DNA of 64,000 nt from positions 39,568-103,567 of the forward strand of contig JAFWMS010000020.1 of the NCBI GenBank assembly GCA_017545535.1, read 5' to 3'. Positions 54,005-61,677 of the stretch are shown here, piece by piece. This DNA is from Clostridia bacterium. GTDB taxonomy: Bacteria > Bacillota > Clostridia > Christensenellales > CAG-138. Made by a program: the position numbers and the translations under genes. The first letter of the stretch is position 1. Every line of letters starts with the position of its first letter. The notes below the pieces were generated by a model. The model did no database searches, was not told where the DNA came from, and worked only from the letters and a program-made list of their open reading frames with translations.

Positions 54005-54071
54005 TGTTTGTTTTCTCCTTGTTTTATATTTCTTTTTGTATGAAAAACGGTCAAAACCATTTTTTCTGATC

Positions 54072-55406
54072 TTAGAACCCGAAGGGGAAGCCGCCCCGGC
54101 TGGCCCGCTTCAAAAACTTCTTGTTGGTCATCTGCTTCATGAGCTGGCGGCTCTGGTTGAACTGGTTCATGAGCCGGTTCACCTCCTGGACGCTGGTGCC
54201 GCTGCCCTTGGCGATGCGCTTCCTTCGGCTGGCGTTCAAGAGGTCGGGGTTCGCCCGCTCCGCCTTCGTCATGGACTGGATGATGGCCTTGGTCCGGGCC
54301 AGCTGCTTTTCGTCCACCTGCACGTTCCCCAGCTTGGAGGCCCCGGGGATCATCTTGAGCATATCCTCCATGGAGCCCATGTTCTGCATCTGCTCCATCT
54401 GGTCCAGAAAGTCGTTGAGATCGAAGGACGCGGTCTTCAGCTTCTTCTCCATCTCGGCGGCCTTCTTCTCGTCGAAGGCCTGCTGGGCCTTTTCGATGAG
54501 GGTCAAGACGTCGCCCATGCCCAAAATCCGGGAGGCCATCCGATCCGGATGGAAGGGCTCGATGTCGGTGAGCTTCTCGCCGGTGCCCGCGAACTTGATG
54601 GGCTTGCCGGTGACCGCCTTCACGGACAGGGCCGCGCCGCCCCGGGTGTCGCCGTCCAGCTTGGTGAGGATCACGCCGGTGAGGGGCACCGCCTCGTGGA
54701 AGGCCTTGGCCGCGTTCACCGCGTCCTGGCCCGTCATGGCGTCGATGACCAGGAGGACTTCGGCGGGGTTCAAAAGATCCCGGAGCTTCTTGAGCTCGCT
54801 CATCATGTCCTCGTCCACGTGCAAGCGGCCCGCGGTGTCCACGATGAGCACGTCGTAGAAGTTCCGCTGGGCGTATTCCACCGCCTCCGTGGCGATCTTC
54901 ACCGGGTCGATCTGCCCCTTCTCAAAGACGGGGACGCCGGTCTTCTCCCCCACGATCTTCAGCTGGTCGATGGCGGCTGGCCGGTACACGTCGCAGGCGC
55001 AGAGGAGGGGGTTCTTGCCGTATTGCTTCTTGAGGAGCATGGCCAGCTTCCCGCACATGGTGGTCTTGCCCGCGCCCTGGAGACCGGCCATCAGGAAGAT
55101 GGCGGGCTTGGTGGACCCGAAGTCCAGCCGGGCGTTGGTGGCCCCCATGAGGGTGGTCATCTCCTCGTTGACGATCTTGATGATCTGCTGGCCCGGGGTC
55201 AGGCTTTCCAGCACGTCGGAGCCAACGGCCCGCTCGGTGACCTTCTTTACGAAGTCCTTCACCACCAGGAAGTTGACGTCCGCCTCCAGGAGGACCAGCT
55301 TGATCTCCCGCATGGCGTCCTTCACGTCCTTTTCGGACAGACGCCCCCGGCCCGTCAGCTTTTTAAAGATGTTTTGAAGACCGTTGGAAATGCCCTCAAA
55401 GGCCAT
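54072..55406 (-). CDS. ffh: Signal recognition particle protein Ffh
   Basis: A 444-residue SRP54 GTPase that targets membrane proteins co-translationally. The N domain, the G domain with [24 protein letters not shown] and [10 protein letters not shown], and the Met-rich M domain (from about 300, [23 protein letters not shown]) are all present. AGGAAGGAGAAG precedes the ATG. In the usual order ylxM lies directly upstream; here a low-GC cassette of about 0.6 kb separates them. Confidence 0.97.
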   Translation of the reverse strand: MAFEGISNGLQNIFKKLTGRGRLSEKDVKDAMREIKLVLLEADVNFLVVKDFVKKVTERAVGSDVLESLTPGQQIIKIVNEEMTTLMGATNARLDFGSTKPAIFLMAGLQGAGKTTMCGKLAMLLKKQYGKNPLLCACDVYRPAAIDQLKIVGEKTGVPVFEKGQIDPVKIATEAVEYAQRNFYDVLIVDTAGRLHVDEDMMSELKKLRDLLNPAEVLLVIDAMTGQDAVNAAKAFHEAVPLTGVILTKLDGDTRGGAALSVKAVTGKPIKFAGTGEKLTDIEPFHPDRMASRILGMGDVLTLIEKAQQAFDEKKAAEMEKKLKTASFDLNDFLDQMEQMQNMGSMEDMLKMIPGASKLGNVQVDEKQLARTKAIIQSMTKAERANPDLLNASRRKRIAKGSGTSVQEVNRLMNQFNQSRQLMKQMTNKKFLKRASRGGFPFGF

Positions 55407-55423
55407 AGGCTTCTCCTTCCTGC

Positions 55424-55460
55424 GAACTCACTCTTCCCAAACGCTTTCCACAGTGTCGAA
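55424..55460. repeat. 35-bp direct repeat, copy next to ffh
   Basis: AACTCACTCTTCCCAAACGC and the following bases up to TCGA match 56046-56080 at 33 of 35 positions. It contains the last nine codons and stop of ylxM (DTVESVWEE) detached from the rest of that gene. The sequence continues directly into the ffh ribosome binding site. Confidence 0.85.
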
Positions 55461-56045
55461 GTTGATTCTTTAGGTACTGAATCTGTTAATTCAAAACTTT
55501 TCCCTCGCTCGAACTGTATCTGTTACTCATCAGTATAAAATGGCTTCTTAATTCATAAGAAAAGACATCTTTGATTCTATCAAAATATTGATCTCGCTTA
55601 ACAGCAAAGAGCGTATTTTCTGCCATCCATTCAGCAACAATATCTGAAACAAGCTTTCCATCTTTACCGATGAACGCTGCCGCTAAAGTTTGATAATCAA
55701 CTAAGTACTTTCTATACAAAGATGGCTGCTCAGAAGGCCTCCTTAATACGTCAGAAACCATATGTGACAAAGCATACAAGCAAGCATTTACATCAACCCC
55801 AAAAGGAAGCAAATAAAACCCATATGTCACAATATGTGATGTCTCTACAAGTCTTTGATCAGAAACTGTCGATGATTTCATAAATAGAGGTTTGGAATCT
55901 TTAACAATTGCTGAATTAGTCGAGATAAGAGATGAACGTATATCTTGATACAATCCGTTTGCAGTATCAATAACAGGCATTACTTGTTCCATATTAACGT
56001 TTTCCATAAGTATTCATACTCCCTTCTTGATACTATCAGACTCAA
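55461..56045. mobile_element. Low-GC cassette inserted between ylxM and ffh
   Basis: About 585 bp with one gene, bounded by near-identical 35-bp direct repeats. A hand count gave 22 of 60 G+C at 55501-55560 against 38 of 60 at 54901-54960 in ffh. The repeat restores the ylxM 3-prime end, as integrated elements do when they use a gene end as attachment site. No integrase is present, so the mode of movement is unknown and the term mobile element is an inference. Confidence 0.6.
55486..56007 (-). CDS. Unknown 173-residue protein of the low-GC cassette
   Basis: A soluble-looking, mostly helical protein (MENVNMEQVMPVIDTANGLY at the start, SEGKVLN at the end) with no signal peptide, no membrane helix and no motif I recognise. 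Short hydrophobic stretches such as VETSHIVTYGFYLLPFGVDV could form helices packing in a bundle. AAGAAGGGAG lies 11 nt before the ATG at 56007; a second in-frame ATG lies five codons on. Codon use is AT-rich and unlike the neighbours. It is on the same strand as ylxM and ffh and must be read through by their operon. Function unknown. Confidence 0.6.
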   Translation of the reverse strand: MENVNMEQVMPVIDTANGLYQDIRSSLISTNSAIVKDSKPLFMKSSTVSDQRLVETSHIVTYGFYLLPFGVDVNACLYALSHMVSDVLRRPSEQPSLYRKYLVDYQTLAAAFIGKDGKLVSDIVAEWMAENTLFAVKRDQYFDRIKDVFSYELRSHFILMSNRYSSSEGKVLN

Positions 56046-56080
56046 AACTCACTCTTCCCAAACGCTTTCCACCGTATCGA
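56046..56080. repeat. 35-bp direct repeat, copy forming the ylxM 3-prime end
   Basis: The partner of 55424-55460, differing at two positions within 35 (GTATCGA against GTGTCGA and one C/A). It encodes the last residues of YlxM and its stop codon. Confidence 0.85.
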
Positions 56081-56393
56081 GGCCCTGCTGCAGCAGTTCC
56101 TTCTCCCGGTCGGTTACGTGGCTTTCCTTCACCAGCAGCCGCATGGCAGCCATAAGCTTCTCCTGGCGGTCGAACTTCTCCACCAGCTTCAGGGCCTTTT
56201 CATACGCCCGGAGCTGGTCCTCGGCCCGCTTCAGGGTGTCCCGGACCCCCTGGCGGGAGATGCCCTCCCGCTCGGCGATCTCCGAAAGGGAGCAGTTTTC
56301 GTTGGCATACTGGCTCATGAGCTCCCGCTGCTTTTGGGTCAACAGCACGCCGTACCAGTCCAAAAGCTCGCCCAGCTCGATCAGCTTGTCCAT
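56049..56393 (-). CDS. ylxM: YlxM-family putative DNA-binding protein
   Basis: A 114-residue protein of the YlxM/UPF0122 family, with a sigma-region-4-like helix-turn-helix (LLTQKQRELMSQYANENCSLSEIAEREGISRQGVRDTLKRAE, about 18-60). It is almost always encoded beside ffh in Firmicutes and has been linked to the SRP pathway. I chose the ATG at 56393 (GAGGTGGG upstream) over a GTG six bases earlier. The last nine codons are duplicated on the far side of the low-GC cassette. Confidence 0.92.
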   Translation of the reverse strand: MDKLIELGELLDWYGVLLTQKQRELMSQYANENCSLSEIAEREGISRQGVRDTLKRAEDQLRAYEKALKLVEKFDRQEKLMAAMRLLVKESHVTDREKELLQQGLDTVESVWEE

Positions 56394-56408
56394 ACCCACC
56401 TCAATAAA

Positions 56409-56438
56409 AGGCTGTAAAGTATTTTTACTTTACAGCCT
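56409..56438. repeat. Perfect 13-bp inverted repeat at the ylxM transcription start
   Basis: AGGCTGTAAAGTA-TTTT-TACTTTACAGCCT. It begins at the expected +1 of the ylxM promoter and ends 16 bp before the start codon. It could be an operator or a 5-prime stem-loop of the mRNA. Confidence 0.85.
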
Positions 56439-56442
56439 ACGT

Positions 56443-56471
56443 AGTATACTCTATGCATCAGGAATTGTCAA
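56443..56471 (-). promoter_or_regulatory. Promoter of the ylxM-ffh operon
   Basis: Minus strand TTGACA (56471-56466), 17-nt spacer, TATACT (56448-56443): near-consensus. Located directly after the scpB stop. Confidence 0.8.
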
Positions 56472-56478
56472 CAGGTTT

Positions 56479-57000
56479 TTATACGGTTTCAAAGAGCTCC
56501 TGAGGGAGCTGAGGGAGCTCCTCCAGGCTGGTCAGGTTGAACTTGTGGAGGAAGGTATCCGTGGTCACCAGCAGCATGGGCCGGCCGGGCACGTCCTTGC
56601 GGCCGGAGACGGCGATGAGCCCCAGCTTCAACAGCCGCTCCACCGCGTACTCGCAGCGGACCCCCCGGACCTCCTCGATCTCGCCCCGGGTCACGGGCTG
56701 GCGATAGGCCACGATGGCCAAAGTCTCCAGGACAGAGTTAGAAAGGCTCCGCTGCTGGGTGGGGTTCAGGACCGCTTCCACGGCCTCCGCGTTCTCCGCG
56801 GCGGTGGTGAGCTGGGCGGTGTCCGCCGTCATGAAGAGCCGAAGCCCCCGATCCTCCGCCTCGTAGGACAGCTGCAGATCGAAGAGCTTCTGCTTCAGCT
56901 CCCCGTCGGTAAGCTCCAGCCCCCGGCACAGCTCCTCCAGAAGGACCGGTTCCCCGGCCACGAACAATATGCTTTCGATCTGAGACGTTGTTCTATCCAT
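56479..57000 (-). CDS. scpB: Segregation and condensation protein B
   Basis: A 173-residue kleisin-associated protein with two winged-helix domains (start QIESILFVAGEPVLLEELCRGLEL; middle LETLAIVAYRQPVTRGEIEEVRGV). With ScpA and SMC it forms the bacterial condensin. It starts 3 bp after scpA. Confidence 0.96.
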   Translation of the reverse strand: MDRTTSQIESILFVAGEPVLLEELCRGLELTDGELKQKLFDLQLSYEAEDRGLRLFMTADTAQLTTAAENAEAVEAVLNPTQQRSLSNSVLETLAIVAYRQPVTRGEIEEVRGVRCEYAVERLLKLGLIAVSGRKDVPGRPMLLVTTDTFLHKFNLTSLEELPQLPQELFETV

Positions 57001-57003
57001 AGA

Positions 57004-57792
57004 TCACTCCGCGCCGCCAGGCAGCGACTCCTCCTCGTCCATGTACACCGTGTCCTCCCCGTCCTCCCTGAGCTGCCGCATGTGGATGCGGATGGGGGCG
57101 AAGGTGTCCCCCTGGGTGATGTGGACCTCCCCTCGGCTCATCATCTCCAACACCGCCATGAAGGTGACCACCACCTCCATGCGGGTGGGCCGCTCGCTCA
57201 AAAGCTCCCGGAAGGACAGGTGCTGGTTCTCCATCAGCTTTTTGCGGATCAGGCCGGACCGCTCCCGAACGGTGAAGGTGTCCTGCCGGACCCGATGCTC
57301 CCGGGGCCCCTTCTCCGGCTCCCTGGCCCCCGCCAATGCCTGCAAAAAGGCCTTCAGCAGGCCTTCCGCCGTGGCGTCGTCCAGCTCCGCTTCCTCCCTG
57401 GCCGGAGGCAGCTCCTCCGGCAGCCGGGAGAACCGGAGCCGGGCCTGCTCGTACAACTCGTTCAGCTCCTCCCCGGCGGCCTTGTAGATCTTGTACTCCT
57501 TCAACCGGCGGATGAAGGCCTCCTCCGGGTCCTCCTCCTCGTCCTCCTCCAGGGGGGCGGGCCGGGGCAGCAAGTGCCGGGACTTCAAATACACCAGCTG
57601 GGCCGCCACCGTGAGGAAGTCGCTGGCCGCGTCCAGCTCGTCCTCGGTGAGCTCCTCCATATAGGAAAGGTATTCCGAGGTGATCTCGGACACGAAGATA
57701 TCCTCGATGTTCACCTCCGCCTTTTCGATCAGGTGCAGGAGAAGATCGAGGGGCCCGTCGAAGTCCCGAATGTGTACCCGATACCCGTCCAT
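57004..57792 (-). CDS. scpA: Segregation and condensation protein A
   Basis: A 262-residue kleisin. The N-terminal SMC-binding domain begins YRVHIRDFDGPLDLLLHLIEKAEVNIEDI, a Glu-rich linker follows (LEEDEEEDPEEAF), and the C-terminal winged helix (TRMEVVVTFMAVLEMMSRGEVHITQ) binds the other SMC head. I chose the ATG at 57792; the longer frame overlaps the M50 gene. It lies 2 bp after the M50 protease gene in one unit with scpB. Confidence 0.95.
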   Translation of the reverse strand: MDGYRVHIRDFDGPLDLLLHLIEKAEVNIEDIFVSEITSEYLSYMEELTEDELDAASDFLTVAAQLVYLKSRHLLPRPAPLEEDEEEDPEEAFIRRLKEYKIYKAAGEELNELYEQARLRFSRLPEELPPAREEAELDDATAEGLLKAFLQALAGAREPEKGPREHRVRQDTFTVRERSGLIRKKLMENQHLSFRELLSERPTRMEVVVTFMAVLEMMSRGEVHITQGDTFAPIRIHMRQLREDGEDTVYMDEEESLPGGAE

Positions 57793-57794
57793 GA

Positions 57795-58439
57795 CTATGC
57801 CACCAAAAGCTTGCTGATGAGGCCGAAGACCAGGTTTTGGGCCCAGGCGATGGGATAATCCAATATCCCCAGCCACAGCAGGGCCAGCAGGATATAGCGG
57901 CCGTACTGCCGGAGGAAGGCGAAGACCTTATAGGGCACATGGCGGGCCAGCAGGCTCTCCGCCACATGGCTGCCGTCCAGAGGCGGGATGGGGAGCAGGT
58001 TGAAGATGATGAGGGTGGTGTTGATGCCGATCAGATTCAAAAAGATCGAATAGAAGGCGTCATTGAAAAACAGGGCGTTGTTCCGGCGGACCAGCAGGAT
58101 GAACAGGGCCGAAAAGACCACCACCTGAACGAGGTTCATGGTCACCCCGGCCAGGGAGACGATGATGTCGTCCCGCCGAAAGTGCTTGAAGTTCCGGGGA
58201 TTCACCGGCACGGGTTTGGCCCAGCCGAAGCCCAAAAACAGCAGGCACAGCGTCCCCAGGATGTCGAAATGGTCCAGGGGGTTCAAACTCATGCGGCCCA
58301 GGTTCCGGGCCGTGGGATCGCCGCAGCGAAAGGCCGCGTAGGCATGGCCCCACTCATGGAGGGTCAGCCCCAGCATCAGGGCAGGCAGCATATACAGAAG
58401 CTGCAGGGGGTTTTGAATAAAATACTGAATCCGGCTCAT
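57795..58439 (-). CDS. M50-family site-2 protease-like membrane protein
   Basis: A 214-residue membrane protein of the M50 family (Rip/YwhC-type). The zinc motif is HEWGH in LTLHEWGHAYAAFRCGDPTA, and the second ligand is in NLLPIPPLDGSHV. It contains the compact core of the family without a PDZ domain. The ATG at 58439 lies exactly six bases after a -10 TATACT and has no ribosome site, so the mRNA should be leaderless; an earlier in-frame ATG lies before the promoter. The gene is first in the unit with scpA and scpB, a linkage conserved in Clostridia. Substrates are unknown. Confidence 0.88.
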   Translation of the reverse strand: MSRIQYFIQNPLQLLYMLPALMLGLTLHEWGHAYAAFRCGDPTARNLGRMSLNPLDHFDILGTLCLLFLGFGWAKPVPVNPRNFKHFRRDDIIVSLAGVTMNLVQVVVFSALFILLVRRNNALFFNDAFYSIFLNLIGINTTLIIFNLLPIPPLDGSHVAESLLARHVPYKVFAFLRQYGRYILLALLWLGILDYPIAWAQNLVFGLISKLLVA

Positions 58440-58445
58440 GGGGAT

Positions 58446-58475
58446 AGTATAGCCCATCCCGCCCCCTTTTGGCAA
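58446..58475 (-). promoter_or_regulatory. Promoter of the M50-scpA-scpB unit, predicting a leaderless mRNA
   Basis: Minus strand TTGCCA (58475-58470), 18-nt spacer, TATACT (58451-58446), then ATCCCC and the ATG at 58439. Confidence 0.65.
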
Positions 58476-58487
58476 GCCCCGGGAGGC

Positions 58488-59624
58488 TCATCCGGTGTGC
58501 CGAAGATAATTCTGTCCGATGCGCCGCAGCAGCTCCGGCCAGGTCTTGAGGGAAACCTCCGCCGCCGGGTACAGGCTGAGCCGCAGCACCTCCTCCCCGG
58601 CCAGGGTGTAGATCGCCTCCCCCACCGATACCTCCGGGGAAAGGGGCGCCGACAGGGCGTCGGGCACCGCCATCTGCCGCTCCACCTGCCCCGCCTGCTT
58701 TGAAAGGAGCAGAGCCGCGTCCTCGTGGGATACCAGATCCACCCGGTCCCGATCCCCGGAGAGGACGGGCCAGTTTTCCGCCACCACCTCCCCCGGCCCA
58801 GCTAAACGCATGGGCGAGAAGCTGGCGAAGGCCAGGTCGAACAAAGCCCCCGCGGCGGCGAACCGGTCCTCACTGGACTTGGCGCCGATGACGGCCGCCA
58901 CATAGGTCACCTCCTGCCGCTTCACGGCGAAGACGCCGGCGTACCCCTCCTCCTTCTGGGAGCCGGTCATGAGGCCGAAGCAGCCGGAATAGCTGCGGAT
59001 CATCCGATTGGCGTTGACGAGCTCCGTCTCCCGGCCCCCGGCGTGGACGATGTGCTCCCGGTACTGGCCGGCCCAGCGGCAGAAGTGCTCGCTCTTCACG
59101 GCGGCGGCCCCCAGGGCGCACAGGTCCAGAGGCGAAAACAGGGTGTCCGTGCCCAGACAGTCCGGCAGGGTCCTGTCCACCCCCAGCTCCCTCAGGGTGA
59201 CCTGGATGTTGTTGAGGAACACGCTTTCGGACCCGAAGGCGTTCTCCCCCAAGGTGACGATGGCGTCCCCGGCGGAGATCATCACCGCCGCCTTGAGCAA
59301 TTCCCCGGCTTCGATCCGTTCCCCCGATTCCAAAAAGGCGGTGGGCCCGGGGATGGCCGCCGCCCGGGGGGACACCTGCATGCCGGCGGTCTCCTGGATA
59401 AGGCCGCTGTCGAAGGCCCGGCAGAGGGTCAGCACGGCGGGGAGTTTCCTTAAGCCCGCCACGGCCATAGGCTCCGTTCCCTTCTTTTCCAGCAAAGCCT
59501 CCCCCCGCCCGGGCAGCACCAGGCAGTACCCGGAGACCTTGGGGGAAATCTCCTCCTCCCCCCAGCTCCCCACGGGCAGCAGCAGGATGAACACGGTCAA
59601 CACGATAGAAAGAAAACGGCGCAC
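58488..59624 (-). CDS. DacF-like D,D-carboxypeptidase homologue lacking catalytic residues
   Basis: A 378-residue exported protein of the peptidase S11 fold (PBP5/DacF type) with a signal peptide (about 1-22). All three active-site motifs look degenerate by hand alignment: SxxK reads GLRK (Ser replaced by G57, K60 kept), SGN reads SAG (117-119), and KTG reads MTG (219-221). The surrounding family pattern, such as the SGNDA-like ISAGDA and LRELGVDRT, is still recognisable. A C-terminal beta domain is present. The start is GTG with AAAGGAGGG upstream. A sigma-E-like CATAGGCT lies 23 nt before it, so it is probably a sporulation protein with a non-catalytic role. Confidence 0.8.
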   Translation of the reverse strand: MRRFLSIVLTVFILLLPVGSWGEEEISPKVSGYCLVLPGRGEALLEKKGTEPMAVAGLRKLPAVLTLCRAFDSGLIQETAGMQVSPRAAAIPGPTAFLESGERIEAGELLKAAVMISAGDAIVTLGENAFGSESVFLNNIQVTLRELGVDRTLPDCLGTDTLFSPLDLCALGAAAVKSEHFCRWAGQYREHIVHAGGRETELVNANRMIRSYSGCFGLMTGSQKEEGYAGVFAVKRQEVTYVAAVIGAKSSEDRFAAAGALFDLAFASFSPMRLAGPGEVVAENWPVLSGDRDRVDLVSHEDAALLLSKQAGQVERQMAVPDALSAPLSPEVSVGEAIYTLAGEEVLRLSLYPAAEVSLKTWPELLRRIGQNYLRHTG

Positions 59625-59647
59625 AGGCGAACCCTCCTTTTGGGATA

Positions 59648-59655
59648 AGCCTATG
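59648..59655 (-). promoter_or_regulatory. Sigma-E-like -10 before the dacF-like gene
   Basis: Minus strand CATAGGCT, identical to the element before yabP and sigK. The -35 region 16 nt upstream reads TCATT, a weaker match than the other two. Confidence 0.45.
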
Positions 59656-59677
59656 CGCCGCAGATTGTGAAAATGAT

Positions 59678-60847
59678 TTACTTCAGTATGTCCTTCAGGA
59701 AAGAGGTGCCCGCGTGCCAGGGGGCGCCGGTGAGATAGTCGTAGATGGTGGCGGCGATGTCCGCGAAGCTTTGGCGGACCCCCAGGTCCACCCCGCCCTT
59801 GACGGGCTTGCCGGCCACCAGCAGGGGGATATGCTCCCGGGTGTGGTCCGTGCCGTGATGGGTCGGGTCGCAGCCGTGGTCGGCGGTGATCATGAGGATA
59901 TCCTCCTCCTTCATGAGGCCCATGATCTCGGGGAGCTGCTCGTCGAAGCGCTCCAGCGCCTTGGCGTACCCCTCCACGTCCCGGCGATGGCCGTAGAGCA
60001 TATCGAAGTCCACCAGGTTGGTGAAGATGAAGCTGCCCGTTCCCTCGGCTACGAACCGCTTGGTGGCCGCCACGCCGGTCTCGTTGTTCTTGGTGTGGTC
60101 CACGATGTCGATGCCCCGGTGGCAAAAGATGTCCTCGATCTTGCCGATGGCCACCACGGGCAATCCCTGGGCGTGGAGCCCGTCCAAAATGGTGTCCTCG
60201 AAGGGGGGAATGGCGTAGTCCTTCCGGTTCTCGGTGCGGACGTACTTCCCGTCCCGCTTCGTGAAGGGGCGGGCGATTACCCGGCCCACCAGGTATTCGC
60301 CCTGGAGCATCTCCCGGGCGATCTCGCAGATGCGGTAGAGCTCGTCCAGGGGGATGACCTCCTCACAGGCGGCCACCTGGAACACGCTGTCCGCCGAGGT
60401 GTAGACGATGGGCTTGCCGGTCTTCACGTGCTCGTCGCCCAATCGCTCGATGATCTCGGTGCCGCTGGCCACCTCGTTGCCCAGGGTGCCCCGGCCGATC
60501 TTTACCTCGAAGGCGTCCATAAGGGCCTTGGGGAAGCCGTTGGGGAAGGTCTTGAAGGCGGTCTTCTGGATGAGGCCCGCCATCTCCCAGTGGCCGCAGG
60601 TGGTATCCTTGGCGTGGGTCACCTCCCTGCACTTGCCGTAGGCGCCCTCCACGGGGCCCTCCCACTTGGGCAGGGGGCTGCCCTGTATGTGGCCGATGCC
60701 GAGCTTCCGCATGTTGGGGATGTTCAAGGGATGCCGCTCCTCGATATGCCCCAGGGTGTTGGCCCCCAGGTCGTCAAAATCCGCCGCGTCGGGCAGCTCG
60801 CCGATGCCCACGCTGTCCAAAACGATCAAAATGGCTCTCTTGCTCAT
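59678..60847 (-). CDS. deoB: Phosphopentomutase
   Basis: A 389-residue alkaline-phosphatase-superfamily enzyme that interconverts ribose/deoxyribose 1- and 5-phosphates in nucleoside salvage. Metal-binding and phospho-acceptor motifs are visible: [19 protein letters not shown] at the start, [14 protein letters not shown] with the catalytic Thr, and [23 protein letters not shown]. The ATG at 60847 has GCAGGAGC upstream. It lies between the spo0A pair and the dacF-like gene; in Bacillus deoB (drm) is likewise close to dacF. Confidence 0.96.
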   Translation of the reverse strand: MSKRAILIVLDSVGIGELPDAADFDDLGANTLGHIEERHPLNIPNMRKLGIGHIQGSPLPKWEGPVEGAYGKCREVTHAKDTTCGHWEMAGLIQKTAFKTFPNGFPKALMDAFEVKIGRGTLGNEVASGTEIIERLGDEHVKTGKPIVYTSADSVFQVAACEEVIPLDELYRICEIAREMLQGEYLVGRVIARPFTKRDGKYVRTENRKDYAIPPFEDTILDGLHAQGLPVVAIGKIEDIFCHRGIDIVDHTKNNETGVAATKRFVAEGTGSFIFTNLVDFDMLYGHRRDVEGYAKALERFDEQLPEIMGLMKEEDILMITADHGCDPTHHGTDHTREHIPLLVAGKPVKGGVDLGVRQSFADIAATIYDYLTGAPWHAGTSFLKDILK

Positions 60848-60864
60848 AGGCTGTGCTCCTGCTT

Positions 60865-60910
60865 CGTAAAACTTTACGGTCAGTATACCACGTCCGAAAG
60901 GAAATGACAA
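60865..60910 (-). promoter_or_regulatory. deoB promoter with inverted repeat at +1
   Basis: Minus strand TTGTCA (60910-60905), 17-nt spacer, TATACT (60887-60882), placed within the last codons of the Spo0A-like gene. CGTAAA-AC-TTTACG (60865-60878) covers the start of transcription and may be an operator. Confidence 0.6.
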
Positions 60911-61677
60911 CCGTCCGCCCCCACGTCCCGGCCGTTGATCCGACTCAGCTCCCGCAAAAAATCCGCCCGTCCCTGATCGTAGGGGAGCAGCTGCTTCACG
61001 TGCTCGTAGAGGGCGAAGAGGAACTCCCCGTTGGTGGGCATGCCCTGCTTGTCCTGGGCGCTGTAGCCGAAGTACTGCCGCTGGACTCCCTTGTCCGCCA
61101 GCCGCCAGCAGCTCTCCACCCCGTGGCGCATGGCCCGATCCACCATGACCGGGGAGGACCGATGGCGCTGAGAGAGGGCCGGATACAGCTCCTGCATGAG
61201 CTTGACGCGGGAGGGGTACCGCCGCTGGGTCAAAAGCCCCACCCCGTCGGAAAAGTAGCGGAAGGCCAGCAGATGCCGGGGCACGCACAAAGCGTCCAGG
61301 GAGCACTGGGCCTGGAGGGTGAACCAGCCCTGGCGGCCGCCCTCGTCCCCCGCCTCCCCCAACAGCAGGGCGATCCGCCGCAGGACCAGCTCCAGGATGA
61401 GGGGCTTATAGAACACGAAGGTGGCGGCGGCCAGGGTCCCGGGGGCCAGGCTCCCCTCCCGCTCCGCCAGCAGGAACACCGGCACTCCCCGCAAGCGGCA
61501 GCTGTCCAGGAACCCCGTGGCCGAACGGGGCAGCAGCTCCTCCTCCGCCAGCAGGAACTCCGTTTCCGGCTCCAGTTTTTCCGTGACCGCCACGCCCCGA
61601 TTCGAAAGATACTCCGCCGCCCGCTGTCTGTCCGCGGCCCGCAGCAGAAGGCACGCCCGCTTCGTTTCCGTCTTCAT
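60880..61677 (-). CDS. Spo0A-like paralogue with degenerate receiver
   Basis: A 265-residue protein encoded directly behind spo0A, sharing an ATGA overlap. The C-terminal half is a Spo0A_C DNA-binding domain: [33 protein letters not shown] and [17 protein letters not shown] align with Spo0A. The N-terminal half aligns weakly with a receiver; by hand, the position of the phospho-acceptor Asp (LLID in Spo0A) reads LLAE, so Glu45, while K91 in FYKP is kept. It may be active without phosphorylation or act as a partner or competitor of Spo0A. The role is inferred. Confidence 0.75.
   Translation of the reverse strand: MKTETKRACLLLRAADRQRAAEYLSNRGVAVTEKLEPETEFLLAEEELLPRSATGFLDSCRLRGVPVFLLAEREGSLAPGTLAAATFVFYKPLILELVLRRIALLLGEAGDEGGRQGWFTLQAQCSLDALCVPRHLLAFRYFSDGVGLLTQRRYPSRVKLMQELYPALSQRHRSSPVMVDRAMRHGVESCWRLADKGVQRQYFGYSAQDKQGMPTNGEFLFALYEHVKQLLPYDQGRADFLRELSRINGRDVGADGCHFLSDVVY

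Noticed and set aside
55404..55411. Further CATAGGCT octamers at 55404-55411 and 60845-60852
   Set aside because: Both read on the plus strand across the start codons of minus-strand genes (ffh and deoB), so they point the wrong way to be promoters.
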